A stretch of 64,000 nucleotides of DNA from CAVSWT01 sp963731745 (lineage in GTDB: Bacteria; Bacteroidota; Ignavibacteria; Ignavibacteriales; Ignavibacteriaceae): the NCBI GenBank assembly GCA_963731745.1, contig CAVSWT010000008.1, positions 186,001-250,000 on the forward strand, written 5' to 3'. The notes beneath the pieces were generated by a model, which saw only the letters and a program-made list of their open reading frames with translations, ran no database searches and was not told where the DNA came from. The translations under genes were made by a program, and so were the position numbers. Of the stretch, positions 1 to 8,773 are shown piece by piece; position 1 is the first letter of the stretch, and the number at the start of each line of letters is the position of its first letter.

Positions 1-256
1 GCAAATAAGTATATATTTTATACAAAAATTGAATAAACTTTAAATATTTTTAATAAAACTTAATAAAACAATAAAATATCTTTTGAATGATTAATGAATA
101 TTATAGCAAAATTCGTGAAAGAGATATTCTAAATTTTTATAACTTTAGAGTAAGCATGTTTTATTTAAGATAGGTACTATTAAAATTAATTTTCAATAAA
201 CTTTTGAAAATGTTTATTGAGATGTAATCTCAGGTATTTGAAATATTTTAAAACTA

Positions 257-286
257 AAAAGGGCATCACCTAAGTGATGCCCTTTT
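257..286 (-). terminator. Rho-independent terminator after ferredoxin 1
   Basis: A nine-base perfect stem (261-269 with 274-282), four-base loop, and A/T runs on both sides. On the minus strand it lies about 90 bases past the ferredoxin stop and ends in a T-run. The flanking A-tract also makes it usable from the plus side. The rest of 1-377 is very AT-rich and shows no convincing ORF or RNA gene. Confidence 0.85.
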
Positions 287-377
287 AGCTCCCTTTTTGT
301 GTCAATCCATTTCCCCCGTCAATCTTTCCCCTTACAATCCCTTATTACTCATCTCCCTTAAATAACAATCTCAATGT

Positions 378-647
378 TTATTCAACAGGAACACAGCAAT
401 CAACAGGACAAACTTCAGCACACTGAGGTGCGTCATGAGTTCCGTCGCATTCAACACATTTATCAGGAACAATATAAAAATAATCGTTTGAATAAAATCC
501 AGTTTTACCAGACGGAGCTGCATCGTTTTCGCCGTAAGTCTTACCATCAAGTTCCCAATCATGTCCGCCTTCGTAAATTGCATTATTTGGGCATTCTGGT
601 TCACAAGCTCCACAATTTATACATTCGTCAGTTATCTTTAATGCCAT
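378..647 (-). CDS. 2[4Fe-4S] ferredoxin, Chlorobium type
   Basis: Small soluble electron carrier of 89 residues. It has two cluster motifs: CINCGACEPECP near the N-terminus, and CVEC followed by an eight-residue insert and CAEVCP near the C-terminus. The long spacing between the second and third cysteines of the second motif is the form known from green sulfur bacteria and relatives. Such ferredoxins usually serve pyruvate or 2-oxoglutarate:ferredoxin oxidoreductases (known of the family; no partner gene is in this window). The ATG is preceded by GGAG at a good distance. The gene stands alone with its own terminator. A second copy lies at 938-1270. Confidence 0.93.
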   Translation of the reverse strand: MALKITDECINCGACEPECPNNAIYEGGHDWELDGKTYGENDAAPSGKTGFYSNDYFYIVPDKCVECDGTHDAPQCAEVCPVDCCVPVE

Positions 648-889
648 TTTATTGGTCTCCTATAGTTTCAATTAGGGATTCAGTTATTGTATTAACTTTT
701 TCAACATTTATCAATACTGCCTAATTAAACACGAATTCTATGCCAGCCATCGTATGAATGGCTTATGAAGAATTTCGATGTTTTTTATTTAATTTGGATG
801 ATTTTTTAACAAATCATTTTTCAATGGTGGGAATTTGGAAAGTGGATTTCTCTTTTTTGACTATTGATATTTTTTACACTATAAAAAAA

Positions 890-909
890 GGGTATCCTAA
901 TAGATACCC
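890..909 (-). terminator. Hairpin terminator after ferredoxin 2
   Basis: Stem GGGTATC/GATACCC (890-896, 903-909) with a six-base loop, followed on the minus strand by a run of seven T. It separates the two ferredoxin genes into independent transcripts. The surrounding gap 648-937 shows nothing else convincing. Confidence 0.85.
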
Positions 910-937
910 TAATACAAATTTTTTTATTTCATTTACT

Positions 938-1270
938 TTATCTTCCAATTCCATCTAAATACTCTTTTCGCTTTAATAACGTTTCTTCATCTTCAACATG
1001 TTTGGGATCTGGAATACAACAATCAACCGGACATACTGCAGCACATTGTGGTTCATCATGAAAGCCTTTGCATTCAGTGCATTTATCGGGGACTATATAG
1101 AAAAATTCAGTTGAAAAAAATCCTTCAGCACCACTTGGTGCATCTTCAGTTTCTCCATAGTTTTTTCCTTGTAGTTCCCATTCAGCGCCGCCTTCATAGA
1201 TTGCTGTATTTGGGCATTCAGGTTCGCAGGCTCCACAATTGATGCATTCTTCGGTTATCATAATTGCCAT
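938..1270 (-). CDS. 2[4Fe-4S] ferredoxin, second copy with C-terminal extension
   Basis: A 110-residue paralogue of the neighbouring ferredoxin with the same two motifs: CINCGACEPECP, and CTEC + eight residues + CAAVCP. It differs by a charged extension of about 22 residues after the last cysteine. The sequence between the motifs is also alike (short acidic/glycine loop, then FFYIVPDKC), so the pair probably arose by tandem duplication. The two copies may serve different partners or conditions (inference). Start ATG is preceded by an AAGGAG-like site. Own terminator downstream. Confidence 0.93.
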   Translation of the reverse strand: MAIMITEECINCGACEPECPNTAIYEGGAEWELQGKNYGETEDAPSGAEGFFSTEFFYIVPDKCTECKGFHDEPQCAAVCPVDCCIPDPKHVEDEETLLKRKEYLDGIGR

Positions 1271-1406
1271 TTATTTTCACTCCTTGTTAAGTAATCTTAA
1301 ATTTTTTTGATCGTATATAAGGTAAATAATAAAATTATTTTTTTTTGAATCGATGCGAATGTTACAAAAACATATTTAAAACTTCAATGAGAGAATGGAT
1401 ATTTAT

Positions 1407-2132
1407 TTACCAGCTGCCGCTGGCTCCGCCTCCACCAAATGAGCCGCCGCCGCCACTAAAACCTCCTCCACCAAAGCCGCCCCCAAATCCGCTGCTTCTA
1501 CCACCGCTAAGTCCACCGCCATAATAAATAAATCCTCCTCGTCCCCCTCTTCCGCTGCGCCGAAATATATTGAAAAGGAAAAATATTATCATCAGTATTA
1601 TAATGAATGAACCATGATGTGAATTATCATCAGTGTTATTTTTATTTTCGGCTGAATATTCCCCTGCTATAGCTTTTATAATTGCATCGATGCCATTGCT
1701 GATACCAGCATAATAGTTATCATTTCTGAATTGTGGAATCATTACATTCCTAATAATTGAACTTGCCAGCGCATCCGGTAAAGCGCCTTCTAATCCATAA
1801 CCCACTTCTATTCTTGCTTTATGATCATTTTTAACAACTAAGACTAGAACGCCATTGTCATGTTCCTTTGACCCAATTTTATTTTGAGTTGCAACTTCTT
1901 CTGAATAATATTCAAGCGGATAATTATTTAAAGATGAAATCATCAATCCAATTAATTCATTGCTTGTTGAATCTTGATAGGTTTTTAATCTATAATTTAG
2001 ATTTTGAATTTGTGAACTTGTCAACGTATTTGTGCTGTCAGTCATCCAGGCATTTAATTTGGAATACCTATCTTTATTCTGACTATGACTAACAGAAATA
2101 AATAATAAAATGATGATAAAAATTTTTTGCAT
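1407..2132 (-). CDS. TPM-domain membrane protein with Gly-rich tail
   Basis: 241 residues: signal peptide (about 1-17), a TPM domain (about 25-150), one membrane segment (about 174-192), and a tail of glycine, serine and a final tryptophan. This is the YgcG-like family, predicted to be exported and anchored with the TPM domain outside the cytoplasm. The biochemical role of bacterial TPM proteins is unsettled; photosystem repair and phosphatase activity are described for the plant member. Its ATG overlaps the lemA stop codon (TAATG), so the two are translationally coupled. The lemA-TPM pairing is widespread, which supports both calls. Confidence 0.85.
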   Translation of the reverse strand: MQKIFIIILLFISVSHSQNKDRYSKLNAWMTDSTNTLTSSQIQNLNYRLKTYQDSTSNELIGLMISSLNNYPLEYYSEEVATQNKIGSKEHDNGVLVLVVKNDHKARIEVGYGLEGALPDALASSIIRNVMIPQFRNDNYYAGISNGIDAIIKAIAGEYSAENKNNTDDNSHHGSFIIILMIIFFLFNIFRRSGRGGRGGFIYYGGGLSGGRSSGFGGGFGGGGFSGGGGSFGGGGASGSW

Positions 2133-2737
2133 TAAAATTCTACTTTAGGAGGAGTCTCAGAACCGGCTACAGCTTTAAAATACTGTTTCTCTCCGAATCC
2201 TGTTATTCCTGCAATCATTGCAGTTGGAAATCTTTTAATTGTTGTATTATAATCTCTAACAACTTCATTAAATCTTCGTCTCTCTACTGAAATTCTATTT
2301 TCGGTGCCTTCTAATTGAGCTTGAAGCTGAAGAAAATTTTCGTTTGCTTTTAAATTGGGATAATTTTCAACTGTAACTAATAATCTGGATAACGCACCGC
2401 TTAATTGTCCCTGAGCCTGTTCAAATTTTTGAAATGACTGAGGATCATTTAAAACTTCAGGAGTAACCTGCATTTGGCTGACTTTAGCTCTTGCTTCTGT
2501 AACATCCGTTAAAACACCACGCTCAAAATTTGCATAGCCTTTAACTGTATTAACAAGATTTGGAATTAGATCTGTTCGTCGTTGATACTGATTTTCAACC
2601 TGGCTCCAGCTTTCATTTACATTTTCATTTAATTGAACAAGCCGATTATAAGAACTAATGCCCCAAATAACCATGGCTGCAATAATAACTAGAATTATTC
2701 CTCCAACAGCACAGCCAATTTGTGTCCCTTTTTTCAT
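2132..2737 (-). CDS. lemA: LemA family protein
   Basis: About 201 residues with one N-terminal membrane segment (about 10-28) followed by a long helical domain. The typical LemA core is visible: NENVNESWSQVENQYQRR, then TDLIPNLVNTVKGYA, and an arginine-rich helix ahead of VRDYN. I chose the ATG at 2737 because GGAGG sits just upstream; a TTG one codon earlier would be too close to it. Function is not well defined; family members are membrane-anchored coiled helical bundles. Coupled to the TPM gene. Confidence 0.88.
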   Translation of the reverse strand: MKKGTQIGCAVGGIILVIIAAMVIWGISSYNRLVQLNENVNESWSQVENQYQRRTDLIPNLVNTVKGYANFERGVLTDVTEARAKVSQMQVTPEVLNDPQSFQKFEQAQGQLSGALSRLLVTVENYPNLKANENFLQLQAQLEGTENRISVERRRFNEVVRDYNTTIKRFPTAMIAGITGFGEKQYFKAVAGSETPPKVEF

Positions 2738-2854
2738 CAAACCTCCAAAATGGTTTACTCGATTAATTTAAAAATGAATTCAGGATAATGATTGAAAATA
2801 TATTTATTTTTTTTCAATATATCATAATCTTAAGTGTAAATAAAATGAGACCGA

Positions 2855-3694
2855 TTAAGGTTTCAACCCTTCATATTGATACTGTAAATAATATAAAGCT
2901 TGATTGGTAATTTTCAAATTATTTTCTTCAGCGAATTTTTTAGCGTTCTGTAAATTACCATTATAAAATCTCAACCACAATAAATTGGCTACAGCAAAAC
3001 CATCAAAGATTCTATTTTCTATAAATGCATTAACAGCAATGTAACCCCACAAAATATTCCATCCTAAGGAAAGTAATCCGCTGAGATAATGCCCGGTATA
3101 AAATTGACCTGAACCCGGAACAATTACAGAGCTAATTGTCGCAAACACTATTGAATACTCTTTTTCGTTTACTGCTTTACAAAAATCGGAAAGGGTTAAA
3201 TCAAAATTGCTTTTCATAAAATCAATCGATGCTTCTTCCCAATTATCAGAAAAAATGTTTGCCCATCCGCGCCAATAATTTAATTCATTTATCTTTTCTA
3301 TAAAATTTTTATCATCCTCTATTTCATCGATTAAACTCATAGCATTTTCGGTCGTTCTCCTTAAAATATTACAGCGAATTTTTTCTATTTTTGAATTATA
3401 AATTTCTTCATTGTCTTTTGCAGCAATTTCAGCTTTTGTAAAATAAATTATTGCGTCTGAAAATTTTGCTCCCATTTTATAAGACATTCCGATCATAAAA
3501 TTCGCTTTAAATGTGTATTCGTTTACATCATCAAAAAATAATAACCTCTTATATTCTGTGACTGCATCAAAATATTTTTCATTTTTGAAAAGATTTTGAG
3601 CAAGGTTTAATTGAGATTCTAGTTCATTAGACTGACAATAAATCAATTTTGAACTAATGGTCAGCAGCAGTATAATTAATGGAATAATTTTCAT
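2855..3694 (-). CDS. TPR-like protein with C-terminal PGxG membrane domain (paralogue 1)
   Basis: 279 residues. Signal peptide (1-20), then helical TPR-like repeats up to about residue 170, then a hydrophobic region starting with VPGSGQFYTGHYLSG and containing one or two membrane segments. The PGxGxxY motif followed by hydrophobic helices resembles DUF5683-type domains of Bacteroidota. Related proteins lie directly upstream (3706-4566) and at 36892-37833. Twelve bases separate it from the upstream gene, so it is the last gene of the operon. Function unknown; envelope location likely. Confidence 0.7.
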   Translation of the reverse strand: MKIIPLIILLLTISSKLIYCQSNELESQLNLAQNLFKNEKYFDAVTEYKRLLFFDDVNEYTFKANFMIGMSYKMGAKFSDAIIYFTKAEIAAKDNEEIYNSKIEKIRCNILRRTTENAMSLIDEIEDDKNFIEKINELNYWRGWANIFSDNWEEASIDFMKSNFDLTLSDFCKAVNEKEYSIVFATISSVIVPGSGQFYTGHYLSGLLSLGWNILWGYIAVNAFIENRIFDGFAVANLLWLRFYNGNLQNAKKFAEENNLKITNQALYYLQYQYEGLKP

Positions 3695-3705
3695 AAATCA
3701 TTTTA

Positions 3706-4566
3706 TCAATTACAAAAATTTATGCGGGGAATAAAAAAATTTTTATTCTCTAAATAAATATTTAATGTAGAATTAAAATTAAAAAATAATTCAGCGTTGT
3801 AAATCTGTGCCGAAGCAGCAGATCCATAAATATTTCCGGCGTAAAACATACCGCCTAATCCAGTAAACAACCAGCCTCTGAACTTATGATTTGCATGGAA
3901 ATTATCATAAGCTAGGAATGCTAATAAACCGGTAGAAATAAATGAAGTTATCCCATCGCCTATTTGATTTGAATATATTTTGCCTAAACCTGGAATAATC
4001 GCCGATAAAATTGAAGCTAAAACTGGTGATTTTGTCGGAGGATCGATTTTAAAATTATAAAAATTTTCCAATTCATATTTTTCTTTATTGGTAAATACAG
4101 ATAAAAATTTACTTTTTAAGGGGATTTTTTCACTAGAAAATAGAAACGAATAATTATAAAGCTTTAAGAATTCATTTATGTTCATAGGGTTTACTTTAGT
4201 GCTGTCAAACTGATTTCTAAAATTGCTTGCATCATTTTGAAAAGATGCTTTATAAATTTCCAGAACAGCTAAGCTATGCAATGACGAATTGGATTGAATT
4301 TTCATGAATGCATTTTGTGCGTTTGAGTAATTATCCATTAATGAATATGATAATCCTATTTTAAATTTCACGGTATCGTCACTAAAGACTTCCGAATATT
4401 TTTGATATTCATCGATAGCACGTAAATAATCTTTATCACAGAATAAATAATCAGCAAACTTTTTTATATTTTGAGGTGAATGTAAATTGTGGTAAGAGAG
4501 GTTGTCAAAATCTTGTGCTAATAAAATTATTGAGAATAACATCCAGCATAACGAAAATCTAAACAT
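3706..4566 (-). CDS. TPR-like protein with C-terminal PGxG membrane domain (paralogue 2)
   Basis: 286 residues. Signal peptide, TPR-like helices (about 25-170), then the membrane domain with IIPGLGKIYSNQIGDG followed by hydrophobic helices and a GGMFYAGNIYG segment. It has the same architecture as the downstream neighbour but is clearly diverged. Its ATG overlaps the stop of the YidD-like gene (TAATG), so the two are translationally coupled and their products are probably made in fixed ratio. No known function can be assigned. Confidence 0.7.
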   Translation of the reverse strand: MFRFSLCWMLFSIILLAQDFDNLSYHNLHSPQNIKKFADYLFCDKDYLRAIDEYQKYSEVFSDDTVKFKIGLSYSLMDNYSNAQNAFMKIQSNSSLHSLAVLEIYKASFQNDASNFRNQFDSTKVNPMNINEFLKLYNYSFLFSSEKIPLKSKFLSVFTNKEKYELENFYNFKIDPPTKSPVLASILSAIIPGLGKIYSNQIGDGITSFISTGLLAFLAYDNFHANHKFRGWLFTGLGGMFYAGNIYGSAASAQIYNAELFFNFNSTLNIYLENKNFFIPRINFCN

Positions 4567-5012
4567 TATTCTTTTGTAATAGTTGCAGGTGGAATATATT
4601 TTATTTTTTCTGGATTTAGTTCATACAATGTTACAGGATCATAAAAATGTCCGTCATCAACTTGAGGATAATGTTTGTTTCGATTAACAAAATTCATATC
4701 CCGTGTAAATCTGTCAAAAAACATCAATGTCCCTTGAATTAAGTTTGTTTGTTTGACCGAGGAAACAAAAAATGAAGAACAAGTCGGACGAAAAGGACAG
4801 TTATCGCCGTCTACATCAGAAATAAAAAACCAATAGACGGAAGTTAAACTGGATGTCAAAACTTCACTCACATTGTCGCATTTGATTGAATAAATTCTCT
4901 TAAGAGTGTTGTCAGGTTTTTGATAACTGAAATCACTTTTACCCCATCGCACCCAGTCAGATTGAGAAAATGAAACTGTTGATAAAATTATAAATGCTAA
5001 AAAAGTTTTCAT
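4566..5012 (-). CDS. Secreted YidD-like protein
   Basis: 148 residues from the ATG at 5012. This start gives a clean signal peptide (MKTFLAFIILSTVSFSQ) and avoids overlap with the upstream gene; a longer frame to 5081 would run into it. The central part matches the YidD family: a VYWFFIS helix, then CPFRPTCSSFFV, then an amphipathic helix with QGTLMFFDRF. Canonical YidD is a short cytoplasmic protein near YidC that helps membrane insertion. This one is longer, appears exported, and sits with two TPR/PGxG membrane proteins. An envelope role is inferred; the exact role is unknown. Confidence 0.72.
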   Translation of the reverse strand: MKTFLAFIILSTVSFSQSDWVRWGKSDFSYQKPDNTLKRIYSIKCDNVSEVLTSSLTSVYWFFISDVDGDNCPFRPTCSSFFVSSVKQTNLIQGTLMFFDRFTRDMNFVNRNKHYPQVDDGHFYDPVTLYELNPEKIKYIPPATITKE

Positions 5013-5019
5013 ATTAATT

Positions 5020-6165
5020 TCATAAGCTATCGAGTAAGGCGCGAGAGATAACCATTTTTTGTATCTCAGAAGTCCCTTCATAAATTTCCGTTATTTTTGC
5101 ATCACGCAAATATCGTTCAACCAAATATTCTCTAACATACCCATAGCCGCCATGAATTTGAATTGCTTCGAGTGCGTTTTCAACAGCAATTTTTGAAGAA
5201 TAAAGCTTCGCCATCGCCGCTTCTTTATAATATTTTCGTCCTGCATCTTTAAGTGCTGCAGCTTTGAAAGTTAAAAGTTTTGCACAATCAACTTTTACAG
5301 CCATATCACTTAATTTAAATTGAATCGCCTGAAAGTTTGAAATTTCTTTACCAAAGGCTTTTCTCTGTTTTGAATATTTTATTGAGGCTTCCAAAGATGC
5401 TTCAGCAATTCCGATGGCTTGAGCCGCTATTCCTATTCTTCCGCCATTTAAAGTATTCATTGCGAAATTGAATCCTTTCCCCTCTTCCCAAATAAGATTT
5501 TCTGTGGGAACAGCACAATTTTCAAAAGTTAAACTGCATGTATCCGAACTTCTTATGCCTAATTTATCTTCTTTCTTGCCCTGGTCAAATCCTTTGGTGC
5601 CCTTTTCAACTAATATTGTAGAAATCCCATGATGGCCTTTAGCCTTATCTGTTGTAGCCATAACCAAATAATAATCCGCTGATTTGCCATTAGTAATCCA
5701 GTTTTTCATTCCATTTAAAACAAATTGATTTTCCTTTTTATCAGCGATCGTTTTTTGTTGAGTTGCGTCGCTTCCAGCCTCAGGCTCGGATAACGCGAAT
5801 GCACCGAGTTTCTCGCCTTTGGCAAGTGGTGTTAAATACTTTTCTTTAATAAAATCTGAGCCATATTTTTCAAGCCCGTAACAGACTAATGAATTATTAA
5901 CAGACATTATCACCCCAACACTTGCATCAACTTTTGAGATTTCAATCATTGCGAGCACATAACTTATTGTATCTAAACCGGCACCTCCATATTCAGGAGG
6001 AACCATCATTCCAAGAAATCCTAGTTCACCAAGCTGTTTAACAATTTCCTTTGGGAACTCTGCGTTAATATCTCTTTCAACAGCAGAAGGCAAAATTGCT
6101 GTTTGAGCAAAATCTTTAGCAGAATCTCTGATCATTATCTGTTCTTCTGTGAAGTCAAAATTCAT
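5020..6165 (-). CDS. Acyl-CoA dehydrogenase (short/butyryl-CoA type)
   Basis: FAD enzyme of 381 residues that oxidises acyl-CoA to 2-enoyl-CoA in beta-oxidation, or works in reverse in butyrate-type pathways. Visible are the N-terminal helical domain, the beta domain with FALSEPEAGSD and WITNG, and the C-terminal domain with QAIQFKLSDMA. The catalytic base is Glu363 in IYEGTSEIQ, in the position usual for short- and medium-chain enzymes. It is the first gene of a minus-strand operon with the YidD-like gene; the shared operon may reflect position rather than function. The divergent gap to rlmN (6166-6399) must hold its promoter. Confidence 0.92.
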   Translation of the reverse strand: MNFDFTEEQIMIRDSAKDFAQTAILPSAVERDINAEFPKEIVKQLGELGFLGMMVPPEYGGAGLDTISYVLAMIEISKVDASVGVIMSVNNSLVCYGLEKYGSDFIKEKYLTPLAKGEKLGAFALSEPEAGSDATQQKTIADKKENQFVLNGMKNWITNGKSADYYLVMATTDKAKGHHGISTILVEKGTKGFDQGKKEDKLGIRSSDTCSLTFENCAVPTENLIWEEGKGFNFAMNTLNGGRIGIAAQAIGIAEASLEASIKYSKQRKAFGKEISNFQAIQFKLSDMAVKVDCAKLLTFKAAALKDAGRKYYKEAAMAKLYSSKIAVENALEAIQIHGGYGYVREYLVERYLRDAKITEIYEGTSEIQKMVISRALLDSL

Positions 6166-6399
6166 TTTGATTCCTTTTAAAAGTTTTAAAAACTACTTTT
6201 GGCAATTCTAAAAGATTATCCCAGCAAACACTTTTGGCATTGAGAGATAAAATTTTTATGAATTGAAAATAACAGATAAAAACTTCGATAGCAATTGATA
6301 TTAAAAACGCTTCAACTTTATGTAATATTAAATGCGTTAGAAATTTAAGAGTAATATTACTTAATTTTATAGAATTTGCTTTATCATTATATTTGCAGA

Positions 6400-7500
6400 A
6401 TGAAAAATGGAAATAACAATTTGAAAGAAGTTCCAAATAACATAGAGGCAAAGCCAAAAAAAACTCTTAAAGGTTTAACGTTAGAAGAAATGCAAAATTA
6501 CTTTGTCGAAATTGGTGAGCCAAAATTCCGAGGAGAACAATTATTTAATTGGCTTTATAATCATCGTGTTCTCAGTTATGATGAAATGCTTAATTTGCCA
6601 AAGACTCTTAGAGAAAAATTAAAAAGTACATCTGAAATTAAAACTTTAGAATATGTTGATTCTGAAATTTCAAAAGAAACAGGTACTAAAAAATTTGTTT
6701 TTCAAACCAGAGAAAAAAATCAGATTGAGTCTGTAATTATTCCTGAAGAAAAGAGAACAACTCTTTGCATTTCTACACAAGTTGGCTGTCCGCTTGATTG
6801 TAAATTTTGTGCGACAGGGTTAATGGGTTATAAAAAAAATCTATCTCCCGGTGAAATATTTGATCAATTTCTTCTTGCTTCAAATGATTACGGCAAAGAT
6901 AAAATTTCTAATATAGTATATATGGGAATGGGCGAACCGCTTTTAAATTATAATTCTACATTAAGCTCATTAAAAATCTTTAATGAAGATTTAATTACAA
7001 GCATAAGCCTAAAAAAAATAACTGTGTCAACTGCCGGCATTGCACCTAAAATAAGAGAACTTGCTGATACAGGATTAAAAGTTAAAATAGCTTTTTCGCT
7101 CCACTCTTGCTTTGAAGATATTAGAAGTAAAATAATGCCGATAAATAAAAAATATTCTTTGAAAGAAAATATAGATGCAATTAAATATTATGTCGGGATA
7201 ACCGGAACCAGAGTCACTTTTGAATATGTTATGTTAAAAGATTTAAATGATAGGAAAGAAGATTGGCAAGCACTTGTTAAACTTTGCAGTGAGATACCAT
7301 CAAAGATTAATGTTATTCCCTTCAACTCTTTGAATCATATGAATCCAACCGGATTATCACGTGAACTTCAACCGACTCCCAAAAAAGAAATTGATAATTT
7401 TGTTAAAAAACTTCGCGATAAAAATGTAACAGTCATTGTGCGCTATACACAGGGAGAAGATATAGCAGCCGCGTGCGGACAACTGGCAGTTAACTATTAA
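6400..7500 (+). CDS. rlmN: 23S rRNA/tRNA (adenine-C2)-methyltransferase RlmN
   Basis: Radical-SAM enzyme that methylates A2503 of 23S rRNA and A37 of some tRNAs. The iron-sulfur cysteines are in CPLDCKFC. The two catalytic cysteines are present: one seven residues before the cluster (TLCISTQVGC) and one near the end (AACGQL). MGMGEPLLNY and the N-terminal helical region (RGEQLFNWLY) are also typical. I start it at ATG 6400; a TTG at 6376 is in frame but has no better support. It is followed 40 bases later by a SpoU methyltransferase, making a small RNA-modification operon. Confidence 0.95.
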   Translation: MKNGNNNLKEVPNNIEAKPKKTLKGLTLEEMQNYFVEIGEPKFRGEQLFNWLYNHRVLSYDEMLNLPKTLREKLKSTSEIKTLEYVDSEISKETGTKKFVFQTREKNQIESVIIPEEKRTTLCISTQVGCPLDCKFCATGLMGYKKNLSPGEIFDQFLLASNDYGKDKISNIVYMGMGEPLLNYNSTLSSLKIFNEDLITSISLKKITVSTAGIAPKIRELADTGLKVKIAFSLHSCFEDIRSKIMPINKKYSLKENIDAIKYYVGITGTRVTFEYVMLKDLNDRKEDWQALVKLCSEIPSKINVIPFNSLNHMNPTGLSRELQPTPKKEIDNFVKKLRDKNVTVIVRYTQGEDIAAACGQLAVNY

Positions 7501-7540
7501 TTGAAAAAATCTTTTGAATTTATAATTTCAATTTTAATTC

Positions 7541-8080
7541 ATGAAAAAACTTACTCACAGCGAAATTTCTCAAAACCGAAGCACACTTGAGACATTACAC
7601 AATGTAAAAAAAATGCCGGTATATGTGGTACTAAACAGCATTAGAAGTAATTATAATGTTGGTTCTATATTCCGAACTTCTGATGGAGTTATGATAGAAA
7701 AGCTTTACCTGTGCGGCTACACTCCTCATCCCCCAAAAAAAGAAATTTTAAAAACAGCGTTAGGCGCCACAGAAAGTGTAAATTGGGAATTTGTAAAAGA
7801 TCCAAAAGAAGTGGTTTTAAAATTAAAAAGCGAAGGCGTAAAGATTTGTGCTCTGGAATTGACAAGTAAAAGCAAACTTTATTATGAAATAAATAAAAAT
7901 GATTTTCCTTTATGTTTAATTATAGGAAATGAAATTACCGGCGTTTCTCAAGACTTAATTGATTTATGTGATTACTCCATTGAAATTCCACAATATGGAA
8001 TTAAACAATCGTTAAATGTAGCTGTGGCATATGGCATTGCCATATTTGAACTAAGAAAGATTTTTGACACACACATTTAA
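7541..8080 (+). CDS. SpoU/TrmH-family RNA 2'-O-methyltransferase
   Basis: 179 residues with the three SPOUT motifs: NYNVGSIFRTSDG (motif 1), LIIGNEITGVS (motif 2), and IPQYGIKQSLNVAVAYGIA (motif 3, the knotted SAM site). These enzymes methylate ribose 2'-OH in tRNA or rRNA. It has no extra N-terminal substrate-binding domain, so it resembles the short TrmH/TrmL-like forms; the target cannot be told from sequence. Probably co-transcribed with rlmN. Confidence 0.88.
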   Translation: MKKLTHSEISQNRSTLETLHNVKKMPVYVVLNSIRSNYNVGSIFRTSDGVMIEKLYLCGYTPHPPKKEILKTALGATESVNWEFVKDPKEVVLKLKSEGVKICALELTSKSKLYYEINKNDFPLCLIIGNEITGVSQDLIDLCDYSIEIPQYGIKQSLNVAVAYGIAIFELRKIFDTHI

Positions 8081-8114
8081 TTTTTTTTAACTTTTTACTT
8101 TTGAAATTGACTTA

Positions 8115-8771
8115 TTATTGCCTGCTTGTAAAAAATTCCTCACCATTTTCTCTAGTGTGAATCATCAATAAATTTGCGCGAACTAATTTCACTAGTGTTC
8201 GGGAAGCTCTTCGTTCGGAAATATTAATCAGGTTACTTAATTCCTTTACTGAAATGGTTTCGTTTTTATCCAGATATTCAAAAACTATTTTTTCATTTTT
8301 ACCAATCGTGTACTTAACTAGTTTCATGTTATTCGATTCAGCTCTTAAAATTCTTACCATTTCTTTACTGGCTTGGATGCTTTTGTCATTTACTCTAACA
8401 GTCACTACAGCTTTTGTAATGTCAAAATCATTTAAATAATCCTGAAGTCTATGCGGCTTCATATCAGATTCAGGAACTACCACAATTACAATTTCTTTTC
8501 CATATAATTCTTTATATTCAATTTCAAATTCGATAGGAGGTTCAATAAAATTTTTAGCTACATCAACAATTAATTCTGCCTCACCTTTCTCACTTTCCAC
8601 TCCGACAATCTTTTTGTCATCATCGATTCCAAATAATATATATCCACCGCTTGTGTTTGCAAAAGCCATCATCTCCCGGGCAATTTTTTCCTTTGATGAA
8701 AATTTTCTTTTAAATTCGCAATGTATATTTTCTCCCTCTTCAATTAATTCTAAAAGTTCTCTTCTATTCAT
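8115..8771 (-). CDS. AlbA_2 (Schlafen-like) domain putative transcriptional regulator
   Basis: 218 residues. The N-terminal AlbA_2 domain (about 10-125) shows EFKRKF, the helix EMMAFANTSGGYILFGIDD, and the RVNDKSIQAS segment. The C-terminal part (about 150-215) looks like a winged helix (VKELSNLINISERRASRTLVKL). Such proteins are usually annotated as DNA-binding or ATP-binding regulators; target unknown. It starts two bases after the mtgA stop, so the two share a transcript. Confidence 0.8.
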   Translation of the reverse strand: MNRRELLELIEEGENIHCEFKRKFSSKEKIAREMMAFANTSGGYILFGIDDDKKIVGVESEKGEAELIVDVAKNFIEPPIEFEIEYKELYGKEIVIVVVPESDMKPHRLQDYLNDFDITKAVVTVRVNDKSIQASKEMVRILRAESNNMKLVKYTIGKNEKIVFEYLDKNETISVKELSNLINISERRASRTLVKLVRANLLMIHTRENGEEFFTSRQ

Positions 8772-8773
8772 AA

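Noticed and set aside
758..958. 66-codon plus-strand ORF
   Set aside because: Runs through the hairpin terminator of ferredoxin 2 and into its coding end; composition is not protein-like.
6155..6457. 100-codon minus-strand ORF between acyl-CoA dehydrogenase and rlmN
   Set aside because: Overlaps the rlmN start and the divergent promoter region; hydrophobic low-complexity translation without a start signal.
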